NCBI GenBank assembly: GCA_046541515.1
Contig: JBKHDD010000056.1
Coordinates: forward strand, 1-26,483
Length of the DNA: 26,483 bases
DNA from: CAYFVR01 sp046541515
GTDB taxonomy: Bacteria; Desulfobacterota; Desulfobacteria; Desulfobacterales; Desulfococcaceae
Direction of reading: 5' to 3'
In this document: in pieces, positions 1 to 6,982 of the stretch
Layout of the letters: every line of letters begins with the position of its first letter
Position numbering within the stretch: position 1 is the first letter of the stretch
Made by a program: the position numbers and the translations under genes
The notes under the pieces: generated by a model
Seen by the model: the letters and a program-made list of their open reading frames with translations, nothing else
Databases searched by the model: none
What the model was told of the DNA's origin: nothing

Positions 1-47
1 CCGCTCCGGCGTTTCTATTTTTTGGGGAAAGCGACGGCCGAATCGGC

Positions 48-1982
48 CTACTTCTTGCCGCCCTCTTCCTTCACTTCTTCGAAATCGGCGTCCACCACGT
101 CTTCGTCGCCGCCGGCATCGGCGCCCTCGGCGCCACCGCCGCCCGCCGCGGCTTCCTCGCCGCCGGATTCGTTGCCGGCGGCCTGCTGATACATCGCCTC
201 GGCCAGCTTGTGGGAGGACTGGGTCAGCTCTTCGCTGAGGCTGCGGATTTTCTCGGCGTCGCTGCCGTTCATGGCCTCCTTCAGCTCGGCGATCTTGCCT
301 TCCACCGTGCCTTTGGTCTCGGCGTCCACCTTTTCGCCCAAATCCTTCAAGGATTTTTCGGTCTGGTAGATCAACGAGTCGGCGTGGTTCCGCGCCTCGA
401 CCAGCTCCTTCTTCTTCTTGTCCTCTTCGGCGTGGGCTTCCGCCTCCTTCACCAGATTGTCGATCTCCTCCTTGGACAGACCGGAGGAAGCGGTGATCTG
501 GATCGACTGCTCCTTGCCGGTGGCCAAGTCCTTGGCGGAGACGTGGACGATGCCGTTGGCGTCGATGTCGAAGGCCACCTCGATCTGCGGCACGCCCCGG
601 GGCGCGGGCGGAATGCCCACCAGGTCGAACCGACCCATCGTTTTGTTGTCGGCGGCCATCTCCCGTTCGCCCTGAAGCACGTGGATCGACACCGCCGGCT
701 GGTTGTCCGCGGCGGTGGAGAAAACCTGGCTCTTTTTGGTGGGGATGGTGGTGTTCTTCTCGATCAACTTGGTCATCACTCCGCCCAGGGTCTCGATGCC
801 CAGAGAAAGCGGGGTGACGTCCAGCAACAGCACGTCCTTCACGTCGCCCTTCAGCACGCCGCCCTGGATGGCCGCGCCCAGCGCCACCACCTCGTCGGGG
901 TTCACGCCCCGATGCGGGTCTTTGCCGAAAATGTTTTTGACCCGCTCCTGCACGGAAGGCATCCGGGTCATGCCGCCCACCAGGATGACCTCGTCGATGT
1001 CGTCCGCGCGGAGGCCGGCGTCCTTGATCGCGGTGCGGCAGGGACCTTCCAGTTTGTTCAGAAGGTCTTCCACCAGGCTTTCCAGCTTGGACCGGGTCAT
1101 CCGGATGTTGAGGTGCTTGGGCCCGCTGGCGTCGGCGGTGATGAAGGGCAGATTGACGTCGGTCTCCATGGAGCTGGACAACTCCATCTTGGCCTTTTCC
1201 GCCGCTTCCTTCAACCGTTGCAGGGCCATCTTGTCGTTGCGCAGGTCGATGCCCTGGTCTTTTTTGAATTCATCGGCCAGAAAATCAATGATTCGCAGGT
1301 CGAAGTCCTCGCCGCCCAGGTGGGTGTCGCCGTTGGTGGCCTTGACCTCGAACACGCCTTCGCCGATCTCCAGAATGGAGACGTCGAAGGTGCCGCCGCC
1401 CAAGTCGAACACGGCGATCTTCTCGTCGGATTTCTTGTCGAGCCCGTAGGCGAGAGAGGCGGCGGTTGGCTCGTTGATGATCCGCAGAACGTTCAGCCCC
1501 GCGATCCGTCCCGCGTCCTTGGTGGCCTGTCGCTGGCTGTCGTCAAAATAGGCCGGCACGGTGATGACCGCGTCGGTCACCTCTTCGCCCAGATAATCCT
1601 CGGCGTATTTTTTAATGTGGGCCAACACGAAAGAGGAAATTTCCGCCGGGCTGTACTGCTTGTCCCGCAGATTCACCCGGATGTCTCCGTTGGAGGCTTT
1701 TTCGATTTTAAACGGCAGGATTTTGGCGTCCTTCTGCACTTCGGGCGACTCGAATTTCCGCCCGATCAGCCGCTTGACGCCGAAAACGGTGTTTTCGGGG
1801 TTGGTGATGGCCTGCCGCTTGGCAATCTGCCCCACCAGACGCTCTCCGCTTTCGGAGATGGCGACGATGGACGGGGTGGTCCGTCCGCCCTCGGCGTTGG
1901 TGATCACTTTGGACTCGCTGCCTTCCATCACCGCGACGCAGGAATTCGTGGTTCCCAGATCAATTCCAACTACTTTTCCCAT
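48..1982 (-). CDS. dnaK: Chaperone DnaK (Hsp70)
   Basis: ATP-dependent Hsp70 chaperone of the cytosol that binds exposed hydrophobic segments and works with GrpE and DnaJ. The 644-residue protein is full length for bacterial DnaK. It starts MGKVVGIDLGTTNSC (phosphate-1 loop), carries the second ATPase signature DLGGGTFDVS near residue 193, the NEPTAASLAYGLD segment, and the third signature ILVGGMTRMP. The substrate-binding domain follows with LLLDVTPLSLGIETLGG, then a helical lid, a Gly/Ala/Glu-rich linker and the acidic tail DADFEEVKEE. The ATG at 1982 is preceded by AAGGAGG about 8 bases upstream. It lies 61 bases downstream of grpE on the same strand and is almost certainly co-transcribed with it. 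dnaJ is not in the window. Identification is secure. Confidence 0.99.
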   Translation of the reverse strand: MGKVVGIDLGTTNSCVAVMEGSESKVITNAEGGRTTPSIVAISESGERLVGQIAKRQAITNPENTVFGVKRLIGRKFESPEVQKDAKILPFKIEKASNGDIRVNLRDKQYSPAEISSFVLAHIKKYAEDYLGEEVTDAVITVPAYFDDSQRQATKDAGRIAGLNVLRIINEPTAASLAYGLDKKSDEKIAVFDLGGGTFDVSILEIGEGVFEVKATNGDTHLGGEDFDLRIIDFLADEFKKDQGIDLRNDKMALQRLKEAAEKAKMELSSSMETDVNLPFITADASGPKHLNIRMTRSKLESLVEDLLNKLEGPCRTAIKDAGLRADDIDEVILVGGMTRMPSVQERVKNIFGKDPHRGVNPDEVVALGAAIQGGVLKGDVKDVLLLDVTPLSLGIETLGGVMTKLIEKNTTIPTKKSQVFSTAADNQPAVSIHVLQGEREMAADNKTMGRFDLVGIPPAPRGVPQIEVAFDIDANGIVHVSAKDLATGKEQSIQITASSGLSKEEIDNLVKEAEAHAEEDKKKKELVEARNHADSLIYQTEKSLKDLGEKVDAETKGTVEGKIAELKEAMNGSDAEKIRSLSEELTQSSHKLAEAMYQQAAGNESGGEEAAAGGGGAEGADAGGDEDVVDADFEEVKEEGGKK

Positions 1983-2043
1983 GGATTGGCTCCTCCTTGA
2001 ACCGCAATATGATTAAACATTTGAAATCCCCAATTCGAAACGC

Positions 2044-2733
2044 CTACTCGGCATCTTCTTCCGATCCCGAATCCGACTCCGGCGCGCCCTCTTCCGCGTC
2101 CGACCCGGCGGATTCCGCCGGGCCGCCGGCGGAAACCACCACCATGGCCGGACGCACCAGACGATCGTGGAGCAGGTATCCCCGCTGATACTCCTTCACC
2201 ACGTTTCCTTCCGGATGCTCCCCGCTGGGCTCCTTGCCCACCGCTTCGTGGAAATTGGGATCGAACGGCTCTCCGATCGACTTGACGGGCCGGACGTTGA
2301 ACTTTTCCAGCACCCGCATGATTTCCCGAAGCGTCATGTCCACGCCTTGAATAATGCAGCCGGCGTCCTGGGGGACCGCGTCGGAGGACTGGAGCGCCCG
2401 CTCCAGATTGTCGATGATCGGAAGAATTTCCCGGATCAGGGTTTCGTTTGCGTATTTGCGATACTCCTGAATTTCGCGGGCGGATCGCTTTTTGTAATTC
2501 TCGAATTCGGCGTAGAGACGGACAAACCGATCCTTCTCGGCGGCAAGGGCCTCTTCGGCCGCGGCGAGACGATTCGCGATTTCCGTCGTGGTTTCGGTTT
2601 CCGGACCGCCGGTTTCGTCGGCGGCGGCTTCCGCGTCCGCAACTTCCGCGTTTGCGGCTTCCGCAGGCGCTTCCTCCCCGGCGGCGGCCGGGTTTTCTTC
2701 ATCGGTGAACTGTGTGTGGCGATTTTCGGTCAT
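2044..2733 (-). CDS. grpE: Nucleotide exchange factor GrpE
   Basis: GrpE is the nucleotide-exchange factor that releases ADP from DnaK. The 229-residue product has an acidic Ala/Glu-rich N-terminus (about residues 1-60), a long helix beginning near LAAAEEALAAEKDRFVRLYA with the typical FENYKKR segment, and the C-terminal beta-domain signature with GEPFDPNFHEAV and GYLLHDRLVRPAMVVV. It ends in an acidic Ser/Asp/Glu tail that is somewhat longer than usual. The frame is open to an ATG at 2808, but the ATG at 2733 (MTENRHTQ) is preferred because the protein then begins with the usual acidic stretch; the extra 25 residues look like untranslated leader. It is the first gene of the grpE-dnaK operon. 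Confidence 0.97.
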   Translation of the reverse strand: MTENRHTQFTDEENPAAAGEEAPAEAANAEVADAEAAADETGGPETETTTEIANRLAAAEEALAAEKDRFVRLYAEFENYKKRSAREIQEYRKYANETLIREILPIIDNLERALQSSDAVPQDAGCIIQGVDMTLREIMRVLEKFNVRPVKSIGEPFDPNFHEAVGKEPSGEHPEGNVVKEYQRGYLLHDRLVRPAMVVVSAGGPAESAGSDAEEGAPESDSGSEEDAE

Positions 2734-2833
2734 GGGCCAGAAGGTTCTCCCGGTGTGTTTGGATACAAATTGAAACCCGTTGATTAAACATAAAATGGCG
2801 GTGCTCAACGTGGCCCCGTTTACGGCGAAAGTG

Positions 2834-2845
2834 GGGGAATTCCCC
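2834..2845. repeat. Perfect 12-bp palindrome in the grpE leader
   Basis: GGGGAATTCCCC is a perfect palindrome within the predicted leader of grpE, about 40 bases downstream of the candidate -10. It could be an operator half-site pair or chance. It is followed on the plus strand by an A-run, so it does not form a terminator for the minus-strand genes. Confidence 0.3.
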
Positions 2846-2882
2846 GGAAAAAAAGAAGATTACGTCCAACAAACGTGGGAGA

Positions 2883-2910
2883 AAATTAAGACGGGTTGCT
2901 CTGATGTCAA
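2883..2910 (-). promoter_or_regulatory. Candidate housekeeping-type promoter of grpE-dnaK
   Basis: On the minus strand a perfect -35 hexamer TTGACA (2905-2910) is followed after 16 bases by TAATTT (2883-2888) as -10. Transcription would start near 2876, giving a leader of about 140 bases before the grpE ATG at 2733. I see no CIRCE inverted repeat and no clear sigma-32 type promoter in this leader. Prediction from hexamer match only. Confidence 0.45.
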
Positions 2911-3088
2911 GGAAGGAAAGGCCCACGGAACGGGGAAAGACGGAGACGAGGAACCGTTGAGGGGCGGGGGTCGCGGCCAACGCGCGAAGGTCGGAACGGC
3001 GAGGGTCGGGCCCGACGGCGCCCGAAGGGCGTCATCCCGGAAAATGGAGGCCATCCCGCCGGCGACCCCGATCCCGGACAGCGGGAAT

Positions 3089-4552
3089 TCAGGAATCGCC
3101 GTCCTCTCCGTCGTCCAGGAAGATGGCGGCGGGGTCCACCTCGAATTCCCGGGGATGATGGGCCTGAACAATGGCGTGGCGCAACCGGCCGGCGCCGTCG
3201 GTTTCCGCCAGGTCGATCTCCTCGCCCCGCCGGAATCTTCCGCCGGAATCGGCCACCAGCCGCACCGCCGCGGGCCTGGCGGGATCCCGGCCCGGACCCG
3301 AGGAACGGGTCGCCATCGCCAGGGTTCCGTCGCCCAGTTCCAGCAGACTGCCCACCGGATACACCCCCAGCAGGTTGATGAAGACCTTGAGCAGCGCCGG
3401 GTCGAAGGTTCGGCCGGCGTCCGCGGCCATCATGGCCAGGGCCTGGTCGGGACGCATCACCGTTCGTCGGTACACCCGGGGGGAGGTGACCGCGTCGTAC
3501 ACGTCCACGATGGTCAAAATCCGGCCGAACAGGGTGAGCGGCGCCTTCCGGCGCGTCTGGGGATAGCCGGACAGATCGTAGCGAAGATGATGTTCAAAGG
3601 GGGGGAGCACCAGGCGGGCCTTCCGGTCGCGGCTGGCCTGAAGCCGCACGATGAGCCGGACGCTGTCCATGCTGTGCCGCTTCATCACGTCGAATTCCTG
3701 GTCGGTCAGCGGGCCGGCCTTGTTCAAAATGGCCCGGGGCACCTCCACCTTGCCCAGGTCGTGGAGCAGCCCGCAGACGCCCAGCCGTTCCAGGGACCGA
3801 CGGGACAGACCCAGCCGCCGCCCCACGCACATGGCCAGAACGCCCACGTTGACCGAATGGGCGTAGGTGTAGTCGTCGTGAACCCGGATGGTGCTGAGGG
3901 CCAGAAAAAGCGGTTCGTCGGCCATCATCAGGTCCACCAGGCGCTGGGTGACCCGCAGCACCGGCCCGATGCCCGCCCGGCGGCCCGCCGCGATCTTTTC
4001 CGCCACATCCCGCACCGAACCCAGCACGTAGCCGTAGGTGCGGCGGGCCCGCTCCCGTCGGTCCCGGCGTCGTTCCGATTCCACCCGGTTCCGCACGTGA
4101 ATCGGCTCCGCCCAGCCGATGCCCTCGGCAACCAGCCGACCCGCCAGCCAATGGGCGGAATCTTCCCGATCCCGCGCCTGATTGAGCAGCCGAGCCAGGC
4201 CCACCACCTGGGCCAGAGAGGCCCGACTCACGGCCCCGAACAGCCGCAGCCCCGCCAAATTCCGCCGCTCGAAAAAACGGCGAACCCGGGCCAGGACTTC
4301 CCGGTTTTCCGGACGAGCCCGCAGCCGCCGACCTTGAAGAAACAGTTGTTCGCCCACCCATTCCAATCCCAGTTCGCCGGCGGGGGCGTCCACCTGGGTC
4401 GCCGCCTGGACAAAATTTTCCGCGCAGGCGACCACCGTCCGGTTGTTTTCCCGATGGAGATGAACCGCCTGGAGAAGCCGGTACAGGGTCCTGACCAGCT
4501 CCTCGCCCAACAGCAGCTCTTTTTGGGAATGGCCGTTGGTCGGCGCGGTCAC
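3089..4552 (-). CDS. HD-GYP domain protein (variant c-di-GMP phosphodiesterase family)
   Basis: 487 residues. The C-terminal half is an HD-GYP domain: His232 in YAHSVNVG, the HD pair His264-Asp265 in LLHDLGKVEVP, H321-H322 in the HHLRYDLSGYP block, the GYP triad at 329-331, and IVDVYDAVTSPRVYRR near 348-363. Canonical HD-GYP enzymes read HHExxDGxGYP, so the Glu and the first Gly are replaced (by Leu323 and Leu327). Activity on cyclic-di-GMP is therefore uncertain. Residues 1-200 are a helical region with no recognised sensor domain, and no signal peptide or membrane segment is visible. The start ATG overlaps the stop codon of the upstream HEAT-repeat gene (ATGA at 4549-4552), so the two are probably translationally coupled and may act together in signalling. 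Confidence 0.88.
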   Translation of the reverse strand: MTAPTNGHSQKELLLGEELVRTLYRLLQAVHLHRENNRTVVACAENFVQAATQVDAPAGELGLEWVGEQLFLQGRRLRARPENREVLARVRRFFERRNLAGLRLFGAVSRASLAQVVGLARLLNQARDREDSAHWLAGRLVAEGIGWAEPIHVRNRVESERRRDRRERARRTYGYVLGSVRDVAEKIAAGRRAGIGPVLRVTQRLVDLMMADEPLFLALSTIRVHDDYTYAHSVNVGVLAMCVGRRLGLSRRSLERLGVCGLLHDLGKVEVPRAILNKAGPLTDQEFDVMKRHSMDSVRLIVRLQASRDRKARLVLPPFEHHLRYDLSGYPQTRRKAPLTLFGRILTIVDVYDAVTSPRVYRRTVMRPDQALAMMAADAGRTFDPALLKVFINLLGVYPVGSLLELGDGTLAMATRSSGPGRDPARPAAVRLVADSGGRFRRGEEIDLAETDGAGRLRHAIVQAHHPREFEVDPAAIFLDDGEDGDS

Positions 4553-6195
4553 GAGCGATCCTCCAGGGCGCGCCAGGCGGCGTTCCGAACGGCGGGAAAA
4601 GGGCTGCGGGCGGCTCGGGCCAACAGGCTTTCGGCTGCGGGGGTGTCGAGTTCCGCCAAACCCTGGGCCGCGGCCTCCCGCGCCCGGCTGCGACCGGGGT
4701 TCAACCCCAGGGGCCGCCCGGTCAGCCCCCGTTTCAGCGCCGGCAGGGACGAGTCGGAACCGCAGCGGCCCAGGGTTCGGAAGGCCAGAACACGCCGTTC
4801 GTCGATGTCGCCGCCCCCTTCGGCCAGCCAGGTCAGAAGCAGGCGTTCCGCGTCCGGGTCCCGTTTCCGACCCAGCTGTTCGTGGATCAACCCTCGAACG
4901 GCGGCGTCGGGATCGTCCAGCAACGGCCGAACCAGATCGGGCCGACTTCGTCCCGCCGCCAGCAGCGCCCGCACCGCATGTCGGCGAACCGCCGCCTCGG
5001 GGTGCCTGGCCAGCCGAAACAGCAGCCGGGCCGCGGCCCCGACGTTCAAATGGCGGGCGATCTCAACCAGATACCGGGCCATTTCTTCGGGCGGCGCGCC
5101 TTCCAAAAAGGGGGCCAGCGGCCGCGCGTCCTTTCGGGCCAGCCGCACGGCGGCGGCCATCAGCGCCGTCCGGGCGTGCCGGCTTCGGGCCGCGGGCAGC
5201 ATGGGAACCAGCACGCCCAGAGCCTCCGGGGGCAGCAGGGAGAGCAGCCGCCGCACCTGGTCCAGGGCCGCCGCCCCCAGCAGGTCCAGGTCCACCTCGG
5301 CGAAAATCGACAGAAACCGGGCGCCGGAGAGCTCCCGAAAGGCGTCGTCCAACAGGGAGGCCGCCCAGGCCCGCTCGTTTCGAAAGGCTTCCCGCAGCCG
5401 CCGGAGATTGCGAAGCAGATTGACCGCCAGGCCGAAGTCCCCGGCCTCCAGCACCAGCTGGAACTCCTCGGCGATGAAGGCGAGCAGGGTCTCGAAATCC
5501 TCGGGATCGGCCTGCTCCTCCAGGATGACCACCAGGACGTCCAGCACGTCCTCGGTACCCTCCCAGTTCTCCTCCTGGGAGACCAGCCGGCTCAGCCGGT
5601 CCAGCTCCTCCGGCGTCAGCCGCAGCAGAACGGGATCGTCCGGGGAAAGACCCGGCGCGTCCGGGTCCGAGACGGCGTGGCCCCAGCACCCCCCGGCCGA
5701 GCCCCGGTTCAGCGCGGAAAGGTCCAGCGGCTCGGCCGTGGCCATGGGGTCTTCGGCTTCATAGAGAATGTTCGGATAGCGGGCTTCCCACAGCCCGGTC
5801 ACGATGTCGCCCTCATGTTCCGGTTTCAGGACGCGATAGCGGCCCAGCAAATCCGCCAGCCCCTTCAATTCCGCCTCGGCGACGCCGCGCCGAAAGGCGA
5901 GCCGGCGAACCCCGTCCCGATGGAGGATGGCCGGCAGACCGGCCGAATCGTCGTCGCCGTGGACCTCGGCCGCCCCCCAGCGCAAGGCCCCGCCCGCCAC
6001 GTCGAGTCGCAAAACGTCGTGCGCCTCGAAAAACGCCGCCAACCGGCGGGCCAGTCGGCCGATGGTCTCCTCGCGAACCGCGTGACCGGCGGGATACAGC
6101 CCGGCCGTGAAGGCGGCCGCCGACAGCGCCGTCGCCGCCTCCCGCGCCTTCCGAATTCCGCCGTCCGTTCCGTCCCTGTCCCCCATGGCTTCCAT
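4549..6195 (-). CDS. HEAT-repeat domain protein
   Basis: 548 residues from the ATG at 6195; the ATG at 6186 (MGDRDGTDGG) is equally plausible and sits 10 bases from AGAAGG. The frame stays open to 6387, but that extension is Lys/Arg-rich and looks non-coding. The N-terminal part (about 1-150) holds a helical segment and a short beta region. The middle is acidic and leucine-rich. From about residue 300 to the end there are tandem helical pairs of HEAT type, for example around ARHPEAAVRRHAVRALLAAG, LLDDPDAAVRGLIHEQLG and SPFPAVRNAAWRALED. HEAT solenoids are protein-binding scaffolds. Its stop codon overlaps the start of the HD-GYP gene, so it may be a partner or regulator of that protein. No enzymatic motif is seen. 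Confidence 0.85.
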   Translation of the reverse strand: MEAMGDRDGTDGGIRKAREAATALSAAAFTAGLYPAGHAVREETIGRLARRLAAFFEAHDVLRLDVAGGALRWGAAEVHGDDDSAGLPAILHRDGVRRLAFRRGVAEAELKGLADLLGRYRVLKPEHEGDIVTGLWEARYPNILYEAEDPMATAEPLDLSALNRGSAGGCWGHAVSDPDAPGLSPDDPVLLRLTPEELDRLSRLVSQEENWEGTEDVLDVLVVILEEQADPEDFETLLAFIAEEFQLVLEAGDFGLAVNLLRNLRRLREAFRNERAWAASLLDDAFRELSGARFLSIFAEVDLDLLGAAALDQVRRLLSLLPPEALGVLVPMLPAARSRHARTALMAAAVRLARKDARPLAPFLEGAPPEEMARYLVEIARHLNVGAAARLLFRLARHPEAAVRRHAVRALLAAGRSRPDLVRPLLDDPDAAVRGLIHEQLGRKRDPDAERLLLTWLAEGGGDIDERRVLAFRTLGRCGSDSSLPALKRGLTGRPLGLNPGRSRAREAAAQGLAELDTPAAESLLARAARSPFPAVRNAAWRALEDRS

Positions 6196-6431
6196 GCCTT
6201 CTGGCTTCCGCCTCGCCCCCGGGAAATGCCGACCTTTTTTTGGGTTTTCCTTGCGGACCGGCCGTTGGAATCCGATCGTCGGTTTCGAAAAACGCCTCCG
6301 GTTCCGGATTTCGTCAAAATCCCGTCGCCCTTTTTTGAGCATTTTGGCATTGGCGTCAATAGGGCGATCCCGCCAAAAGGATTCCAAATCGCGAAAACGG
6401 CCGGGGGAACCGCCCGCCGACGGCTTGGCAC

Positions 6432-6460
6432 TTTACAGCCGTTTCCGGTGGCGGTATGGT
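6432..6460 (+). promoter_or_regulatory. Candidate promoter of the five-gene cluster
   Basis: TTTACA (6432-6437) and TATGGT (6455-6460) are separated by exactly 17 bases. They match five and four positions of the sigma-70 hexamers. The site lies about 50 bases upstream of the first gene, in the roughly 320-base divergent gap shared with the HEAT-repeat gene. The same -10 hexamer occurs at the ferritin promoter. Confidence 0.5.
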
Positions 6461-6474
6461 TTCCCTTCGTCGAC

Positions 6475-6491
6475 CGGGGCGCGCCGCCCCG
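6475..6491 (+). promoter_or_regulatory. GC hairpin in the 5' leader, just before the ribosome-binding site
   Basis: A 7-bp perfect stem CGGGGCG/CGCCCCG with a 3-base loop lies between the predicted transcription start and AGGAGG (6501-6506). There is no T-run, so it is not a terminator. It could tune message stability or translation of the downstream gene. Confidence 0.3.
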
Positions 6492-6512
6492 ATAACCAAA
6501 AGGAGGAAACCC

Positions 6513-6941
6513 ATGGAACCTTCGGCCCGAGCGGCCCTGGAAACCTTTCTGTCCGAATGGGCGGAAACGCCCGAAGGCAACCGCCGCGCCTTCGTCCGGT
6601 TGCGGGATTTTCTGGCGGACCTGGACGACGTGACGCTGGATTTCCAGCCCAGGCCCGGCGTCACCTACTCTCTGCGGGCCGCCCATGACGCCCAGAAAGA
6701 CCGGCAACTGTTCGTCATGGTGGACGTGATCGAGGATACGCCCCGGTGGCTTTCCATCTGCTTTTACAGCGATCTGATCGACGATCCCGACGAGCAAGGC
6801 GACGAAGTGCCCGAAGGGCTGTTGGGCGAGGACGCCACCTGTTTCGACCTGGAAACCTACGACGAGGAAATGCTCGCCTACGTGGAAGCCCGCCTCCAAG
6901 AGGCCGCCCGCCGCGTCTCCGGAGAAGACGCGGAACTCTGA
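6513..6941 (+). CDS. Small acidic protein of unknown function
   Basis: 142 residues from the ATG at 6513, which has a strong AGGAGG 6 bases upstream; the frame is open a further 19 codons but the upstream part has no ribosome-binding site. The protein is soluble and acidic, with an Asp/Glu-rich middle (DLIDDPDEQGDEVPEGLLGED) and a helical C-terminus (EEMLAYVEARLQEAARR). I do not recognise a family, and no catalytic motif, signal peptide or membrane segment is visible. It is the first gene of a tight cluster with the RecQ-like gene 41 bases downstream. It could be an accessory or regulator of that cluster, but this is inference from position only. Confidence 0.8.
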   Translation: MEPSARAALETFLSEWAETPEGNRRAFVRLRDFLADLDDVTLDFQPRPGVTYSLRAAHDAQKDRQLFVMVDVIEDTPRWLSICFYSDLIDDPDEQGDEVPEGLLGEDATCFDLETYDEEMLAYVEARLQEAARRVSGEDAEL

Positions 6942-6982
6942 CCCCCGTCCCCGTCAACCCCAAGGAAATCTCGCGACCGCCC

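Noticed and set aside
36..48. GGCCGAATCGGCC palindrome at the end of dnaK as a terminator
   Set aside because: No T-run follows on the minus strand, and the single-base centre does not allow a stable loop of the full stem.
210..2000. Long open frame on the plus strand antisense to dnaK
   Set aside because: It is a shadow of the G/C-rich dnaK frame; its protein has no family features and no ribosome-binding site.
2780..5764. Long open frame of nearly 1,000 codons on the plus strand
   Set aside because: It crosses antisense to both the HD-GYP and HEAT genes and is rich in Arg/Pro/Gly/Ser; such frames arise by chance in high-GC DNA.
6424..6437. Possible sigma-54 promoter (TTGGCAC ... GC)
   Set aside because: The GG-to-GC spacing is 9 bases, one short of the required 10, and a better sigma-70 type pair overlaps it.
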